Shown here in pieces: positions 50,663-64,000 of a DNA stretch of 64,000 nt. Below the pieces are notes generated by a model. That model searched no databases. It had not been told where the DNA came from and saw nothing but the letters and a program-made list of their open reading frames with translations. Source of the stretch: Opisthocomus hoazin (lineage: Eukaryota > Chordata > Aves > Opisthocomiformes > Opisthocomidae); the NCBI RefSeq assembly GCF_030867145.1, contig NC_134433.1, forward strand, positions 7,763,216 through 7,827,215. The letters run 5' to 3'. Made by a program: the position numbers and the translations under genes. Each line of letters opens with the position of its first letter. Within the stretch, counting starts at the first letter, position 1.

Positions 50663-52500
50663 TTGCATGCTGAAGATTTGCACGTCTCTAATCTCTTTGC
50701 TGTTGCTGTCGTCATCATCCTAGTGTTTTACTGATGGTGTTGTGTCCGTGTTTGGCTTGAGAGTTCATTGGTGCCCAGAAACTTCACCTATTCAGAAGGC
50801 ATGCTGTGTGCTTATGTATGCAAATAGAACAGCTGTGCCTGGTTTTTAACATCGCATCCTTTTTCTTTTGTACATGCCTCAGTAAATGTTGGTTCTCTGA
50901 GGGAGAGAACTGTGCTCATCTGTAAACTCCCACCTTCAGCTGCCTGTGTGCTGCAAAAAGGAGAGCTTCCCTCCTGCCAGAATTAAGTGTGCCCGGTTCC
51001 TTGGTCACAGTTAAACCATCTCAGGCTGTTGGGTGGTGTGCTGCAGGTAACCTGCTTGAGGACTTGACAGACATACTAATGTGCTGCTACATTCCTGTCT
51101 TGATTTTTTTTTTTTCCTAATTGCAAAATATTTTTAACTGCATCTCCTTTTCCTGCATATGAATTAAATCTGAATGGAGAGGGAGGAGGGACAGTCTTGG
51201 ATAATGCTTGCACTGAACCACCGGTGCATGCAATAGGTAGAAGGAAGGTGAGCCTGACCTTGTGTTTTGAGTGTATATAAAAATACATGGAGAGTTTAGG
51301 TCCTGGTGTACAAAGTGGGGTCAGGGTTCTTCCAAGGACTGTATTGGTATAATGTAATTAGCCTGGTTTCTGGGTAGTACTTCGGTAGACCCTTGAACAT
51401 CTGGAGTCAATGAGTTAAGTAGCCTTTCCTCTCTACATTCCGGTACCTAATATAAAGATTTGGTGGTAAACCGTAAAATAAAGTAGTTGAAGGAGAATGG
51501 TATTATTTAAATTCTAATGACATTAAGTTATAACCAGGATGAAGTTAAGAGGTTAGTTTGTTTGAAGGGCTGGGCAGTTAAAATAATTGTAGGTCATGTG
51601 TCTAGCGTCACAGCTTTAAAAATCTCTGAGAGTTTTCTCATACTGTTTAGTTTGAGATGGTTATTATTTCAGCTTGGTGAAGAGAAGGAACAAGCCCTCC
51701 ACGTGTAAAGGGTAAGACCTTGGTCACAGAAATGTTCAAGGCAGCCATTTCAAAAGCATCTGTCAGTCTGGTTTCCTTCCCAAGATGCTCAGGTCTTACT
51801 GGAGAGGTGCATTTTGTGTATACTGGTGACTTGAAGCAGAATTACAGTCAGTTTGCAAGCTTGCAGATTTACAGAAAGCTGGCCATGCGAGTGAGAGACC
51901 TCCCAGAGAAGCCGGATGGGGTGGCAGAGCCAGGCTGCGCTCTGCCCCAGGTTTGGTGCTGCTTGTCGTGCTGCCTCTACCACGGGATGCTCGGAGGCAG
52001 GGGGTATGCTTAGAGTGGGGAGGTGCTTAAAAATATTCATTTTAATAAAAATGTAGCAAGAAGTAAACAGTGATAAACTGTACAGAATAAGCTAGGTTTT
52101 CTTTGGTCTTTGAACAAATAATGAAACTAGGTTTGTTAGCTAAGTTTGTGATGGTATTTTTGGTGATCTGTCCCTTTTGCTTAGTAATAATTGACACCTC
52201 TACTTAGGAACAGTGTGTTGTTGCTATTAATAAAAGTGTTTCTCATTCTCTCATCACTTGTTTACTGTCTAGGTGTCCTGAAATTGGAGATACTGTAATA
52301 AAAGGTCTATTTTGGATTTCAGAGCATAATAGGACAAACGTGCTTAAAATGTATCATTTGAGGACGTTGAAGAGATCAGTAGCCTGTTTCCTCTGGTATG
52401 AACTCAGACAAACAAAGGTTGCTTATGCCCTTTTATGAAATACAGATCGTTCTGCAACGTTGGGGGATAATCTGGCAAAGGCAAGTTACTCCTGTTGTTA

Positions 52501-52531
52501 ACACACACACACACACACACCCCCCCCCCCC
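52501..52531 (+). repeat. (AC)10 followed by a C12 run
   Basis: Ten AC units run directly into a C homopolymer (52,520-52,531), a compound tract prone to length change. It lies in CASTOR2 intron 1. Confidence 0.95.
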
Positions 52532-55500
52532 TTGGCTTTTGCCATCCTGTGTGTCCTGGGAAGACCACTGAATAAAGGCTTTTGCAGGTTATGAGAGAGT
52601 GTTTACTCATCTAAAACAGGTTGCTTATGTTTTCTTTTGGTGTGGCAAAGACTCTCAAATGCCTTGAGATTCCCCCTCCCCCCATGATACTATGTGCCTG
52701 TGGTATCTGAGGTTTGGGGACTTCTTTTTTAGTCTGACTTGGTGACCATCTGTTACAGAAGGACTGAGTGCTGATGTCCAGACACCACAGGAGGCTGGAG
52801 TGATGGGAAGCCTCGTGGCTACAGCTGCCTGCCTGGCCCTTCCCCAAAGCACTTTGCCTGCTTGTTTGCATCACCATGTGCATGTATGGTGCTGAACTTG
52901 GTGGTGAATATTCAGGGTGAGTAAGAGCTAGGGAGAATCAGATAAATGAGAAGGAGAGAGAGAAGTTACTTGTTTGGGCTAACAAAGGACATAAGCTCTT
53001 TAATTGTGAGTGTTGTCAATTTGTGTTCTGGGCTGCTGGATATTTCAGCTGCCGCTGGGCTGTGAGAACATTCTGCAGTGTTTTTATAAATTAAACCTTG
53101 GAAAGAGCAGGTTTCCTTCCTGATGGTGTCTTACTGTTTATTTACAAATGTTATTATTTCCCTTTTTTTTCTGCCTCTGGCACACGGGCTGACCAGTGGG
53201 GCACTACATGATTTTACATCTTTCTTTGCCTGTCCCGTCATGCAACCCTCAACCTACCGCGTGGTCTCACCAGGCTGTGGCTGATGCCAAGTCAGAGGCT
53301 GACAGGAGTGCTTAGAAACTAAAGGAGATTCAAAAGGTGGAACAGAAGTACAGGATCAAACCCACAGTATAGTCCTGGGGAGCACTATGTGCTGGAGAAG
53401 TGTTAGTTTAGATATTGGATGGTTTAACAGGGCTGGTTTTTTTTTTTTAAGGTTTGTTTTTTGGTTGGTTTTTTTTTTTCTTGTCTGAACTTGGACATTT
53501 GCCTTTTAAATAAATACCTGGCGGTAGTTTGTGGTGGCCTGGTTGTTTTTCCTTATTTCCCATGCTAAACTGTTTCCATCCATTGGCAGAGCTGTTGCAT
53601 AGATGTAATGCATCATCTGGGGATAAGGTACAACATCAGTGATGTGAAGGAAACATCACTGGTGCCCACTAATGTTGAGCTGAGAAGTAAAAAGAGGAAA
53701 AAATATTTATCTTGTGCCATGTAACTTGTTAAAAATCCCTTCAGTTGAATATTTGTTTATCACTTTCAGATCAAAGTCAATATTTAAATGAAAAATGTGG
53801 CTTTCATTAGTTTCAAGACGGCTCCCTGCAAGCTGGGTGCTCTTATGCTTTAGCAGTAGAGCAAATGTATTGCAGGTCTGTTAAGGAAACGTATGACTAT
53901 ATTGTGCATTCGTCATCAAGAAGTAACAGCTGAGTTGTTCATTAACACAATAGTTTGAATCCACAGGCTACTCCTTGCACTGAGTTGTAACTTAAATTAG
54001 GCTCCATTTGATGGCTGGAACTATTTGACAATGCCTTGTTTGTGCTCTATAAATATGTAAATCTTTTCCCTTGATTCCTCTTTTTTTTTTTTTTAATCTG
54101 TTGAGCACACTACCTCATTTATCTAATACACAACTCCTTAATCGTCCTGCACATTTCAGTGTTTTAATATATTTGGACAAGGGCTACAATTTCTTTTTTT
54201 TTTCAGAGGAAACAGTGCAGATTTGTTCTGTTGTTTACTGCCAACTCCAGAGTAAACTCCAGCTCTGATCTGCTGATAGCTGAAGGCTGGTAAAGGAAGA
54301 ATTATACAACAGGAATGTGAGGAAATAACTTCATTCATGGTACTTCAGAATCAACAGAGCAAAGCCTGTAAGTTGCAGTTATAATTTCAAAGTAAAAAGA
54401 TTTCTCCTTCTCCCCCCACCCGAGCTCAGCTTGGTTTTGTGTAGCTACCTATAAGATGTATTTGTTAAGAGAGAAGCAACAGACAAATATGTTTTAATAC
54501 GGAATAAAAGAAATAAAGATTGATTAAGCCTGTTTTGTGACTATACAGTCCCCTGTTAGTTTCAGACTTACTGCACGAAGTTTTACTGTGCTGACCATAG
54601 AAACAGAATCTGATCTCATTTTTGTGGTCTGATGTATAATAAACATTTTGTACCGGTTGATAAAGTTTTATTTTCACATCCAAAAAAAGCAGTGAATGCC
54701 TAAACTTCCTCACCAGCCAGAACCGACTTCCTTACTTTGGTCTGTTAAATGTGCTTGACTAGAGATTAAAATAAAAAGTCTACTTTCAGACTGCAGCCTG
54801 CTTTAGAAGGCTCACGGCAGTAATGCCAAGACATCAGAGTTGCTGTTTAGCACAAAGTTGACACGTGGAAAGGAGAAGCAGTGAGTTTGCTTGGTGTCAA
54901 GCAAACAATTTGTTAATCTTTTGGGGACTTCTGAGACATGCTTTTGTGGGGATGCCTTAGGAGGCAAAGGGATTTTTTCAGACCTTTGTGGTCCAGTTAA
55001 GTTTTGTTGACATGATGGAATAGAAGTTTTTAAGATACTTGTGCTACTTATTGGCCAGTAATTGTAAGGAGATGTAGGCTGTTATTGGTGGTAGTCTGTC
55101 CTTGACCCAAATTCTTTCAATACAAATTGTTTATAAAGTAGGAACCAAACCCTTTTGTTAGTGTGAATGTGTGTTTGATCAAGATGTAACTGTAGAGGAA
55201 AGTTTCCTTTTCTTTGCACCCAAAGTTTTAGTGTCCTCGTTACAAAGGATCCTGGTGATGTCATAAGGTGTTGCAAGCTACACCATGTAAGTTTAGAGTA
55301 AAATGCAACCTTTAAGTCTTACGTAAAGTATTCAAATAGGTGAATTAAAAAAAAAAAAATTGATACCGGGGGCATTTCTAAAGCTGGGAGGGGAAAATTT
55401 ACAGGTTAGAACATGGATAGAACAGTTAAAACGTACTGTGACTCTCCCTGTCTTTTTCTGTTCAGGCTTTTTGGAAATGTTATGTGTCAGAGAATCTGGG

Positions 55501-57370
55501 TAATGATGTGCACTGGTTTTAATGATACCTGACTATTTATCCTAGTTCTATGGTTAAAAGATTAGTATTCAGCCCTTTATTATGCCACGCATACGTCCTG
55601 TTTAACAGGGTGAATTGGTTGAAGTTGGCAAGTCAGAGACCTTGATTGAAATGACTAATGTTGATCTTGTTTAACATTTGTAGCTTTCATTTCTTTTCCT
55701 AAAGAAAGATTGACTCTTCTCTTTTGATAACCTCTAAGGCACTCACTTGCAAATAAAGTAGTCTTGGCAAAAAGAAAAAAAGGTTGTTCTTAGTATTGAG
55801 AAGGACATAGTCTGTATGCATCTAAGCAACTGTGTACGTTTACATAGATTTACTTAGTCTTTATGCTTTTTTGAAAATGATGGGTGACTTATTATGTGAT
55901 TAATCTTTCAATTGTGATCTTTTTCAAGCTGCTTTTGGGTGGAAATTGGAGTTCCATTGTAACATGGAAAACAAACATTTTCATTCACTGTATTTAAACT
56001 AAAAAGCAATATTAAATGCGCTGAGTATTTAGGAAGAAGGATCTCAGCCTGTTTTGTGTTTATAACTAAGCAGTGTAATGTGACCTGTATGAAACAAACG
56101 AAGCTGGTGGGGACTTGAGGTTCTGCTTGTCAAGGCATCGGAGCCTCCCAGCCCTATGTCTTGTTTGCAGACTGGGAGGAAAAAAACAAGCTTACTTGCT
56201 TTTTCAATTCCTAATTTGTTTCTCAGTCTGGCATGAACTAGTGATCATTCTGAACTAGACTGAGTAATTTGAAATGAGGAAAATATTCTCCCTTCTTGCA
56301 GAAGATGCTATTGCTGTCAAAATCTGGCTTGTTGTATAAATGGACTGGTTCCAGTTGCTTTGTCACCGATTCTCCTCAACTGACTTGTTTAATTGGCGTT
56401 GGAGTTTCAGTAGCAAACATACTTCTTTTGATAACTGTTATTTATCTTATTTACACCTAAGATGCCATCACTCAAAAAATTATTTCAGATACTTTTAAAT
56501 CACATGAGCTAATCTTAAAATAAAATTGTGCTTTAATTGTTTTCATGTTTGAACTACGTGGTTGCAAAATGGAGGTGTTAGAATTAACCCGTCTCTCACC
56601 ACTGTGCGGATAGGTTTAGGACAGTTTATGATATACTGAGATGTTTTGAGTTGCATGTTATCATCCATTTGGCATTTTCATAGGCCTAGCAGAGTTCTTA
56701 TGTGTGTGGCTTGTTTGCATCTGCTAAGCTAGCAAGGTGTGAAACCATACGCTTGTGGCTCTCCTGAGCTTGCTGCAGGTTTTAGACTAGTTAGTGAACG
56801 GTTTTCTGTGGTGAGTGCTGGGACTATGTGTTGCACAGTACTTACCTTGAACGGGCTATAGGACACAAATTGAGATAGATTAGTGTTTTCTTAAGAGCAG
56901 ACAGTCTATAGCAATTTCTGTGCAAATGAAATTAATACAGTATTCTGGAAAATGAAACGGATTTGAGTTACCTGCACTGCAGGCAAGGTAATGGTAGTTA
57001 CAAATGTACAAAATGACTGGATTCCTAAAGAACAGAGCATCATTTTTGACACAGATTTTTTTTTTAAATGGTTGCTTTCTTTTCAGTGTTTCTGGCATAC
57101 AGGTGTAACGGTATTTTGATGGCTGCCAGGAATCACTTTGCTAGACCAGTGTAATTTTGGCGAAGCACAGAAGAGATTAGCAAGAATTCAGCAGAAGGTG
57201 ACGAAGCACAGGGTTGGCCTGGTGAATGAGCATGGATGCCTCGTAACTACATGGAAGCCTCATGCAGGACTTTGACAGTTGATGCTGTAGTAGAGCCTAA
57301 CTGTTTTGTGTTGTTTTCAATCTAAGCCAGGTACCATGCTGTCGTCACAAAATTAGAAAATATCAAATCT

Positions 57371-57490
57371 TCGCAGAATGGCTGAGTCAAAAAGGAGTTC
57401 TCAAGATCATCTAGCCCAACCCCCCAGCTCAAGGCAGTGTCAACTAGAGCAGGTTGCTCAGGATTTTGTCCAGTTGGATCTTGTATTTAA
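57371..57490 (-). mobile_element. Old CR1 LINE 3' fragment
   Basis: The + strand shows AGATCATCTAGCCCAACCCC, then AAGGCAGTGTCAACTAGAGC and AGGTTGCTCAGGATTTTGTC. These are diverged versions of the CR1 3' untranslated region in reverse orientation. Only about 120 bases remain and the level of change suggests an older subfamily than the copy at 46 kb. It lies in CASTOR2 intron 1. Confidence 0.85.
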
Positions 57491-60374
57491 AGCCGTGCTT
57501 GGAGCTTTGCTCTGTTCCCTGTTAACATGTTGTTGACCTTGTTGACATTGTAACACTTTGCTCCATTTGGCTTTAGTATCCGCATAGTATTATAATGCGT
57601 GATTTAATGTCTCATTTGAAAAGGGCAAAGTGTTTTTTGAATATAGGAGTGAGATTGTACAACATCTCGGTTTTAGAGAGAACTGTTGATACGGAGGAGA
57701 AACTGTCTACTGCAGTAATCTGTTGGTCCTTTACATTTCTTTGGGAGTGCTTCATCTGAAACTGCGTAGTGGCTGTAAACTGTGAAAAACTAGTTGGAGT
57801 TAGACCAGCCTCAAGGCTGCACTAACTTAAACTAGAGGTCAAAAAATTCCATGGCTGGGTAAGAGCAAAGCTTGCCTTGGGAAAGGGCATGTACTCGCTT
57901 CTGTACCAGTGCAGACAGCTGAATTACAGTTTGTAACTGTATTAGGTGGATGTACAAGACTAATGAAGCTACTTCTACCCAAGCCCTCTATACAGGAGTT
58001 CTATTTATGTCCTTGACATAAGTAAGGGAAAGTATTAGAAGGGCGTGAAGTTCAGAAGTTACTTGGTTTGACTTTAATGTACAGTATTGTATGGTGGATG
58101 CCATACAGTGTAAGTTGTGCTTTGGTTATTGTACGGTTTCTGAAACCCTCCTGCAATAGTGGTCATGTGATGAAACCATAGTATATGAAAGAGTTTTCTC
58201 TGTAGTCTTCATATTGGTATCAAGTTACTCGAAGGCCCTGCGTTTCTGAGCGGTTCTTGTAATTCCTGTATGTGCAGTCATTTTGTTGGCTTTATGCCTT
58301 GTCACATTACCCATCGCAGTGCTGTAATCTGGGGGCTGCTGGGACTTGACCCCAGGACAAGCGCTTTGTGTTGGTATGTAGGAAAGCCTTTTGTCAGAGA
58401 AGGATGAAAGTCTCCAAGGGAAGGAAGGGTTTGCACCGAATCACTGAGCTATCCCCTGGTAGCTCTTATGCCATGACAGACCAGAAATACTTTTCATTTG
58501 CACAGGAGTGTGAAATCAGCCTGGAATGACTAATAAAAAAGGACTTTGTGTCCTGTACCCGTTTGAATGGCTTTGTTCATTCTGATGGTGGTTGAATTGT
58601 AATCTTAGGCAATGATTTAAATATGAAATAGTCCCAAAACAATGCGGTTATCTATTAGCTTTTAATAATCTTGTGAGGCAGTGTATTTTGAATTGCTATC
58701 TCACTGTAAAGGTGATAATGACCTAATTATCGGTGGAGAAAAAACAGGAAGAAAATCAGAAATGATAAATAGTATGTGCACATATGTGTAAAATGGTTCA
58801 TGTAAGATTTGTGTCCTTTTGAGATATACGTGAGCATATGCTTTAAATTAATTTTGTTCTATGTTTATAGTATATCACTGAGGCTTTAAACTGATACATC
58901 CTTGGCTGTCAATCCATGTTTGACAGCCTTCCATGGCATGTTACTGCTTTTTATCTCCTTTTGAATTCTCACTGACTGGAACATAACCGTGCATTTTTCT
59001 TACGGATTTGAAAATGACCACAGTAGTTAGAACAGTTAATGGCTCTAGCTTTAGGTGCCGTCTCCCCTGACTGGACAACTGAGGGTGTAGTTGGAGGATC
59101 ATAGCAAAGCAGTTGATAAAATTCCTGGGCCCAAGTCGACAGTCCCACCTCCGGTGTTGTGGAAATTGCTGTTAACTTAGAGTGTGATCCAAGTTCAGGG
59201 GAAAAAAAAACCCTAAAAAACAACAGCAGAAAATAAAAAACCCACCCAGCAAAAAACCCTCACACCTTTGAAGCCAGATCCTTTTGGTTATGTTTATGGC
59301 ACTGGCTCTCAGAGAGTTGCAGTAGTGCAGCTGTGGGATGGTTGATTTCAGAGTTGGACTAGAAATGATTGACTTCTTAACCTTTCTTTACTGCCCAGGA
59401 GAATGGGGGATGATTAGATCTTATTGTAGGGGTAGAAATAATGTATTTGTAAAGATGTGGGGTGTGCAAATAGTAATGATATTAACCTTTTTTTGATACT
59501 GTAGGGAAGGCTTATCCTGTATGTATTACTAGCATCATGTTTTGAATATTACATTTGTTCTTTTTATGGTTTTAATTCCAACAGTAATGTTTTTTCCCTT
59601 TCACTTGGATTTGAAAAAACTTAGTGACAGGAATAGAACAGTTCTTGGGTTCAGAATACAGTGGTACATTTTCCGTGGCTTGTTTAAACGGATGCTGATT
59701 ATATATTCCTTGCAGGATCAACACAGAGAAAAGGACAGTGAAAGAATTTCATGGTGCTCTTTAAAAGAGTCTTACATAAAATAAAGTTTAAAATGAATTA
59801 GGACCTATCGTTTAAGCAGTTGTCAGATGTTCTCAGTGTCAGATTTTCTTCCCACTTAATGTTCACTTTATATCAAATCTAATGTGAGGTACATGGTAAT
59901 ATTTTTCAGAATCACCTAAGTCCTATTTAAAAGAAACAACTTAAGTACTTGGCACCCCAAGGCTCATTGGAAGCCGGTGGGGCTTACACTCTGAAATGTG
60001 TGTTGCTGTTGGAGAGGAAGACACTTAGGGATTTTAAAAGTCCTGGACAGGCTAGCTGACGACATTCAGGACAAGAGCATGGTAAAAACGCACGAAGGGT
60101 GGGGAGGCTTAGTGTGGCTGTTCGTCCAGGCAAGAGTGAGGGTGTATGCTTAGGGAATCAAAATGGGGGTCTCCTTGTTCTTCCCTCTCCACATAACCAC
60201 GTGGGTTAGGGATTCGCTGTACTCTGTTTCTTTGGCAGAGCAGATCGGGCCCTGCACGGCCCCACTGTGCAGCAGCAATCCCTGCAGTCGCCAGGCCCTG
60301 GGCAGCCCGGGGAGCAGCCGCGGCAGTGCGTGCTGACTGCACCTCCGAGGGGCGGGGAGATGCGGCGGACTTTC

Positions 60375-60480
60375 TTTGCAGAGGAGGAAACTGAGGCACG
60401 TAGGAGGGCAAGTGGCTTATACCTCTCACAAAGCAGGTCTGCAGTAGGACCTGGCTGTGTTTTTTCCAGGTCCTGCATCG
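60375..60480 (-). repeat. MIR-like SINE relic, reversed
   Basis: The + strand reads GCAGAGGAGGAAACTGAGGC, then GGGCAAGTGGCTTATACCTC and CACAAAGCAGGTC. This is the reverse complement order of MIR (ggaaactgaggcacagagag... aagtgacttgcccaagg). It accounts for the short open frames on both strands around here. Confidence 0.65.
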
Positions 60481-61694
60481 TCTCCACCACTAGAACCGCC
60501 TCTTTTAGGTAGGACAGATGAAGGCCATATTTACAGTCTGTGTTTGTATTAGGCACTTGAAATCCTTGTCATCCAGCTGCTGCCATCTTTTTTCCTTTTT
60601 CCTTTTCTCTTCTTAGATTTTCTAGGTTTGTTAGTGGAGGTGTGGCTTGTTGTCTTTGCTTATACCTGGAGAGAGAAATAGAAGTTGAAAGATGTCCGTT
60701 TGAGCTTCCAGTAATAACAGCAGTCTTCCTGAGACTCATAAAGAAAACAACCAGGAATATACTTGTATGCATGTGTGGTTTTTAATACACATAAACATAC
60801 ATATGCTTGTATGTGTATAATATATATGTAGGTATATATGTGTGATTCCAAAGTCATAGTGCTCCTGAAATGGAAATTGCCTCAGCTAGAAATGAGAGGT
60901 AGCTCGTGCTGACAAACAAAACCACATGTTTTTAGGGGCTCTAATAGCTGTGCTTCAGGACAGAGAATGTCTCTCTTCCCAGTATTCTTCTGATGACAGC
61001 TGCCACAACGAAGGCTGACTATGAAGAATATATTTTCACACGGCTGTATCCTGGGCACTGAGAAGACTCTTGAGCTCAGAACAATAGCAGAATGCAGAGC
61101 TGCCAGCAGGGAGTCTGAGTGGACAAGTATAATCATGCACTGCTCAGCTTTCAAGGAAATTACAGTTGTGCACTGACTTGCTCATAATAGTGATGCATTG
61201 TTTAGCTTAATAACTTATCAGCTCTCCAGGAACCAGCTAGTGATCACTGTCATCATACACTGCTAATCATTCTGTTCTCATATTGTCCCAAGACGAACTA
61301 AGGACCTGTCACATCACCTATTAAACTGGCAAACTGAGTGCACTGTAGTAGTTATTTTAACGTAGAAGAAACAGTATTGCCCACCTTTTTTGTTCTCTTG
61401 TTTTGTCATTACCTTTATCATAAGTAATTGTGCATGTAGGTTTTTTTTAGATGTCAGGTTGAAAGGACGTTGTGAAATTGTGGGGGGGGTTTTGTGTTTG
61501 TAGAGTCTTTGTTAAATTGCTGTTCTTTGTGATAACTGCTAGGGAACTGAATCTGAAGTCTGATTTTTAAGGAACATTTGTTTTTCATAAAGCATTTGGG
61601 GCAAAGGGGCGATTTTCTGTGGTGCTTGTCTGTAGTACCTAGGCTCCTGTCAATCACTAGTAAATGTAGCTTGACAATGGCCCTGTGTAGCAGT

Positions 61695-61835
61695 GAAGAG
61701 TGATTATCCCTCTCATACAGACGGGGAATTTGGGCACGGGAAGGTTGAGTGATTTACCCACAGGCATGCAGGGAGCTGTGGAAGAACAAGAAGGAGAAGC
61801 AAGCTGGTTTGAGTCCTGATCCCGATAGGCCATAT
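61695..61835 (-). repeat. MIR-like SINE relic, reversed
   Basis: ACAGACGGGGAATTTGGGCA, then AGGTTGAGTGATTTACCCAC and GGTTTGAGTCCTGATCCC, follow the reversed MIR layout through the conserved core to the tRNA-related head. Confidence 0.65.
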
Positions 61836-64000
61836 ATCCTTGCTGAACGCATGCTGGCTTCTTGTCAAAGGGTTATTTGTGTGCTCTGAGCTGCTAGCAC
61901 TGAAGGAGCCTTGGAGCATTGCTTCTGAAGGAAAAGCGGCAACTAATACACAAATAGATTTTACTAGATAATATATCTGAATCTGTTCTTTAAGTGGCAA
62001 TGTTTTAAACTCTTCTGACTCTGACTTTACTGCTGCCACTGCTTAATTTTTCCTTACTAGCTGGAAAACCTGGGGACAAGGCATTGGGATCTTATTTTGC
62101 ACTTTGTAGGTTCTTAATTTGGTGGCTGTGGGTGGAAAGCTAAAACTTACTACCTCAAGACCAATCCACACAGCAAGAACATATCTGTAGCTTTAAGCTA
62201 GGTAGCTTGGATAAATCTGGTGCTGTAACCAGGAAAGCACAGAACTTGGCATGGACTTAAGCAATCAAGTGTTTACCCTGTCTTTAGAGGGATTTTTTAG
62301 TAGTTCATGCTGGTCTGTGCTGCTACGTATAGGAGAGCCCTTTTCTTCATGCACTGACAGCAACAAGGGGCAGATGCCAAATAAAAAGCATTCTTGTGCA
62401 GTACTGCAAAACAGTGTTGTTTACCAACATCTAAATAAAAGACCCTGGAGTAGTGCAAAATACCAAAGCTGTGGGGACACTTTTTCACAGTCAGTAGTGC
62501 ACAGATACGTGAGTCATGGTGGGGGAGATCACCAGCCTGTTCCATACTGGGGGCTGAAATGATGCATCTATTAAAAGGAGAGGGAGAAACAGATGGATGT
62601 GCCCGACTGAAACAAGCCTCCTTGCTGTTCTGAATAGTGCAGGCAGCTGCAGGGTAATACCTACTGATCTCAGGAATTGTGCAAGCAGTGGGGTGGGCTA
62701 TTTTTATTAGACCAGAATGAACACACCAGGATTTAAATGAAACCCTGAGCATTTCCGTGTTTTTCCAGTTGTTTGAGGTGTTTGCTTTGGTTTCACCTCT
62801 CCTGTGTCTGTCTTGAGAAAGACAATAGTATCTCTCGATCGGTGACGACTAGAATTAAAATAGAAAGGAGCCTTCTGCTGTAAGATTTATTGCCTGACAC
62901 ATCTATGTTGTCTGATAAAGTGTCATCTTTTGTTATGTTTTGAGAAGATGCCACCTGACTGTGATATCTCTGAAATGCATGAGAAAACATTTGGCCGCAC
63001 CTATTCTTGTCAATTGTGGCAGTATTATTCTAGCTCAAATTGTATAGGTCTTTGTGTGTAGTATTGAAAATTTAGGTTGAGCCTCTGCTAATAAACAGAC
63101 AAGATCAGGTTGTTGCGAAATGGTGGTCTCTACAGAGCCTGAGCTTTGTGTATGCTTCAAATGCATCACCTAATTCTGGCAGCAAGAAGTGAGAAAAGTG
63201 CTGAGAAAGTATGTCTTGTCACCAAGACAGGTTTCATAATAAGGAAATACCTGAAGCTTACAGGCGTGGCTTTCTCATTTCCAGGAGAAAGTTTCCCACT
63301 TCTTCAGGAGTTTGCCATCTTTGTTCGAAAACAATTGTTCAGGTAGTTTCCTACTGCAAATAAGCCCTGTTTTATTGGTTCCAGTTGCCGTAGGGCCAAC
63401 AGATGGCATTCGGCCCAAACTCCAAGGTTGTAGTAGCTCACTATATTTTCCATTGTACTAAATTGAGAAGTATTACCAGGTAAAAAAATAGAATTGAACT
63501 GGAAAGCCTAAAACCTGGTATGAAATAATGCCAGTGTGTACTTTAATACAGCGTAACAACTGTGTAATGATTTACCTTACTGTTTGTATTGAAGTATAGC
63601 TGACTTGGTAGTTACGCTTGACTAGAGCTTTTTGTTGCAAGAGGTACTTCTTCCTTTACCCTGCTTACAGATACAAGAGTAGAAATGTCAATATTCAAGC
63701 CAATGATTTGGTTACAAAAGTGCGTGGGTTGCCCTGATAGCCCAGTTCTATGCCTAGCAAAGACAACAACTTTCTCTTCATTTATGTCAGTGAGTTAGAG
63801 CCCTGGCTGAAAAATTTATGTGAAAGGGAATGTTTCTGCAAACTCCTGTTCATGCGAATTGGACATCAGTATGCTTGAGGTTTCTGGGAAAATAACCCTT
63901 TTTGCTGGATGCAGCATGCATTAGGAACCTTGAATTAATCCATGTTATATTAAAGCAAACTCTTGATTGTCTGTGGGTGAATTGTGTAAATGAAGTTCCT

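Larger units (their letters stand above)
47567..64000 (+). other. CASTOR2: CASTOR2 intron 1, 5' part
   Basis: The stretch from the exon 1 donor to the window end is read as intron. The exon 2 peptide (CKFFSLTETPEDY) was looked for by eye in likely codings and was not seen. The + strand is T/G-biased with many poly-T tracts, as expected for an intron transcribed rightward. It holds a minisatellite, a C27 run, an (AC)10-C12 tract, a CR1 scrap and two reversed MIR relics. The remainder looks like unique AT-rich noncoding DNA with only short chance reading frames. The boundary beyond the window is inferred; exons of a nested gene are not excluded. Confidence 0.7.

Noticed and set aside
60780..60842. 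TA/TG-rich patch near 60.8 kb considered as a TATA-type promoter
   Set aside because: It is a degenerate dinucleotide-type tract with no initiator context, CpG cluster or downstream exon.
1..64000. Search for tRNA, snRNA, microRNA hairpins, CRISPR arrays, retroviral LTR pairs or a bacterial-type gene cluster
   Set aside because: No A/B-box tRNA pattern, snRNA start, long stable hairpin, regular direct repeat with spacers, or paired LTRs were seen by eye. Short or diverged copies could be missed without a search tool.

Overview
This is vertebrate nuclear DNA, almost certainly from a bird. The clearest evidence is a 3'-terminal CR1 (chicken repeat 1) LINE copy of about 0.8 kb at 46.07-46.86 kb and an older CR1 3' scrap at 57.37 kb. 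Other interspersed repeats are few and decayed: five MIR/CORE-SINE-like relics and some possible amniote-wide relics. There is no operon structure, ribosome binding site, CRISPR array or dense coding, so most long open frames here are chance.

The one gene recognised with confidence is CASTOR2 (GATSL2), a cytosolic relative of the mTORC1 arginine sensor CASTOR1. Its first coding exon is at 47,454-47,566 on the + strand and ends at a GTAGGT donor. It lies in a CpG island (about 46.90-48.23 kb). Two small upstream ORFs precede it, the second overlapping the CASTOR2 start. Exon 2 was not found, so 47,567-64,000 is read as the 5' part of a first intron longer than 16.4 kb. That intron opens with a G-rich minisatellite and a 27-base C run.

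Layout: 1-8.56 kb is noncoding-looking DNA in which A and C tend to exceed T and G on the + strand. At 8.57-9.12 kb there is a modest CpG-containing segment with two YY1-like motifs. From about 9 kb to the right end the + strand is T/G-biased with many poly-T tracts. This switch suggests divergent transcription around 8.7 kb: leftward on the left side, and rightward across 9-46 kb towards or into CASTOR2. A broken coding-like stretch of unknown family lies at 38.9-39.5 kb. The CR1 copy sits directly against the CASTOR2 CpG island.

The species cannot be named from sequence alone. In mammals CASTOR2 lies in the Williams-Beuren syntenic block (7q11.23), and the neighbouring transcription units may belong to that block, but no neighbouring gene could be identified here. 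All family comparisons are from memory, and no search was run.
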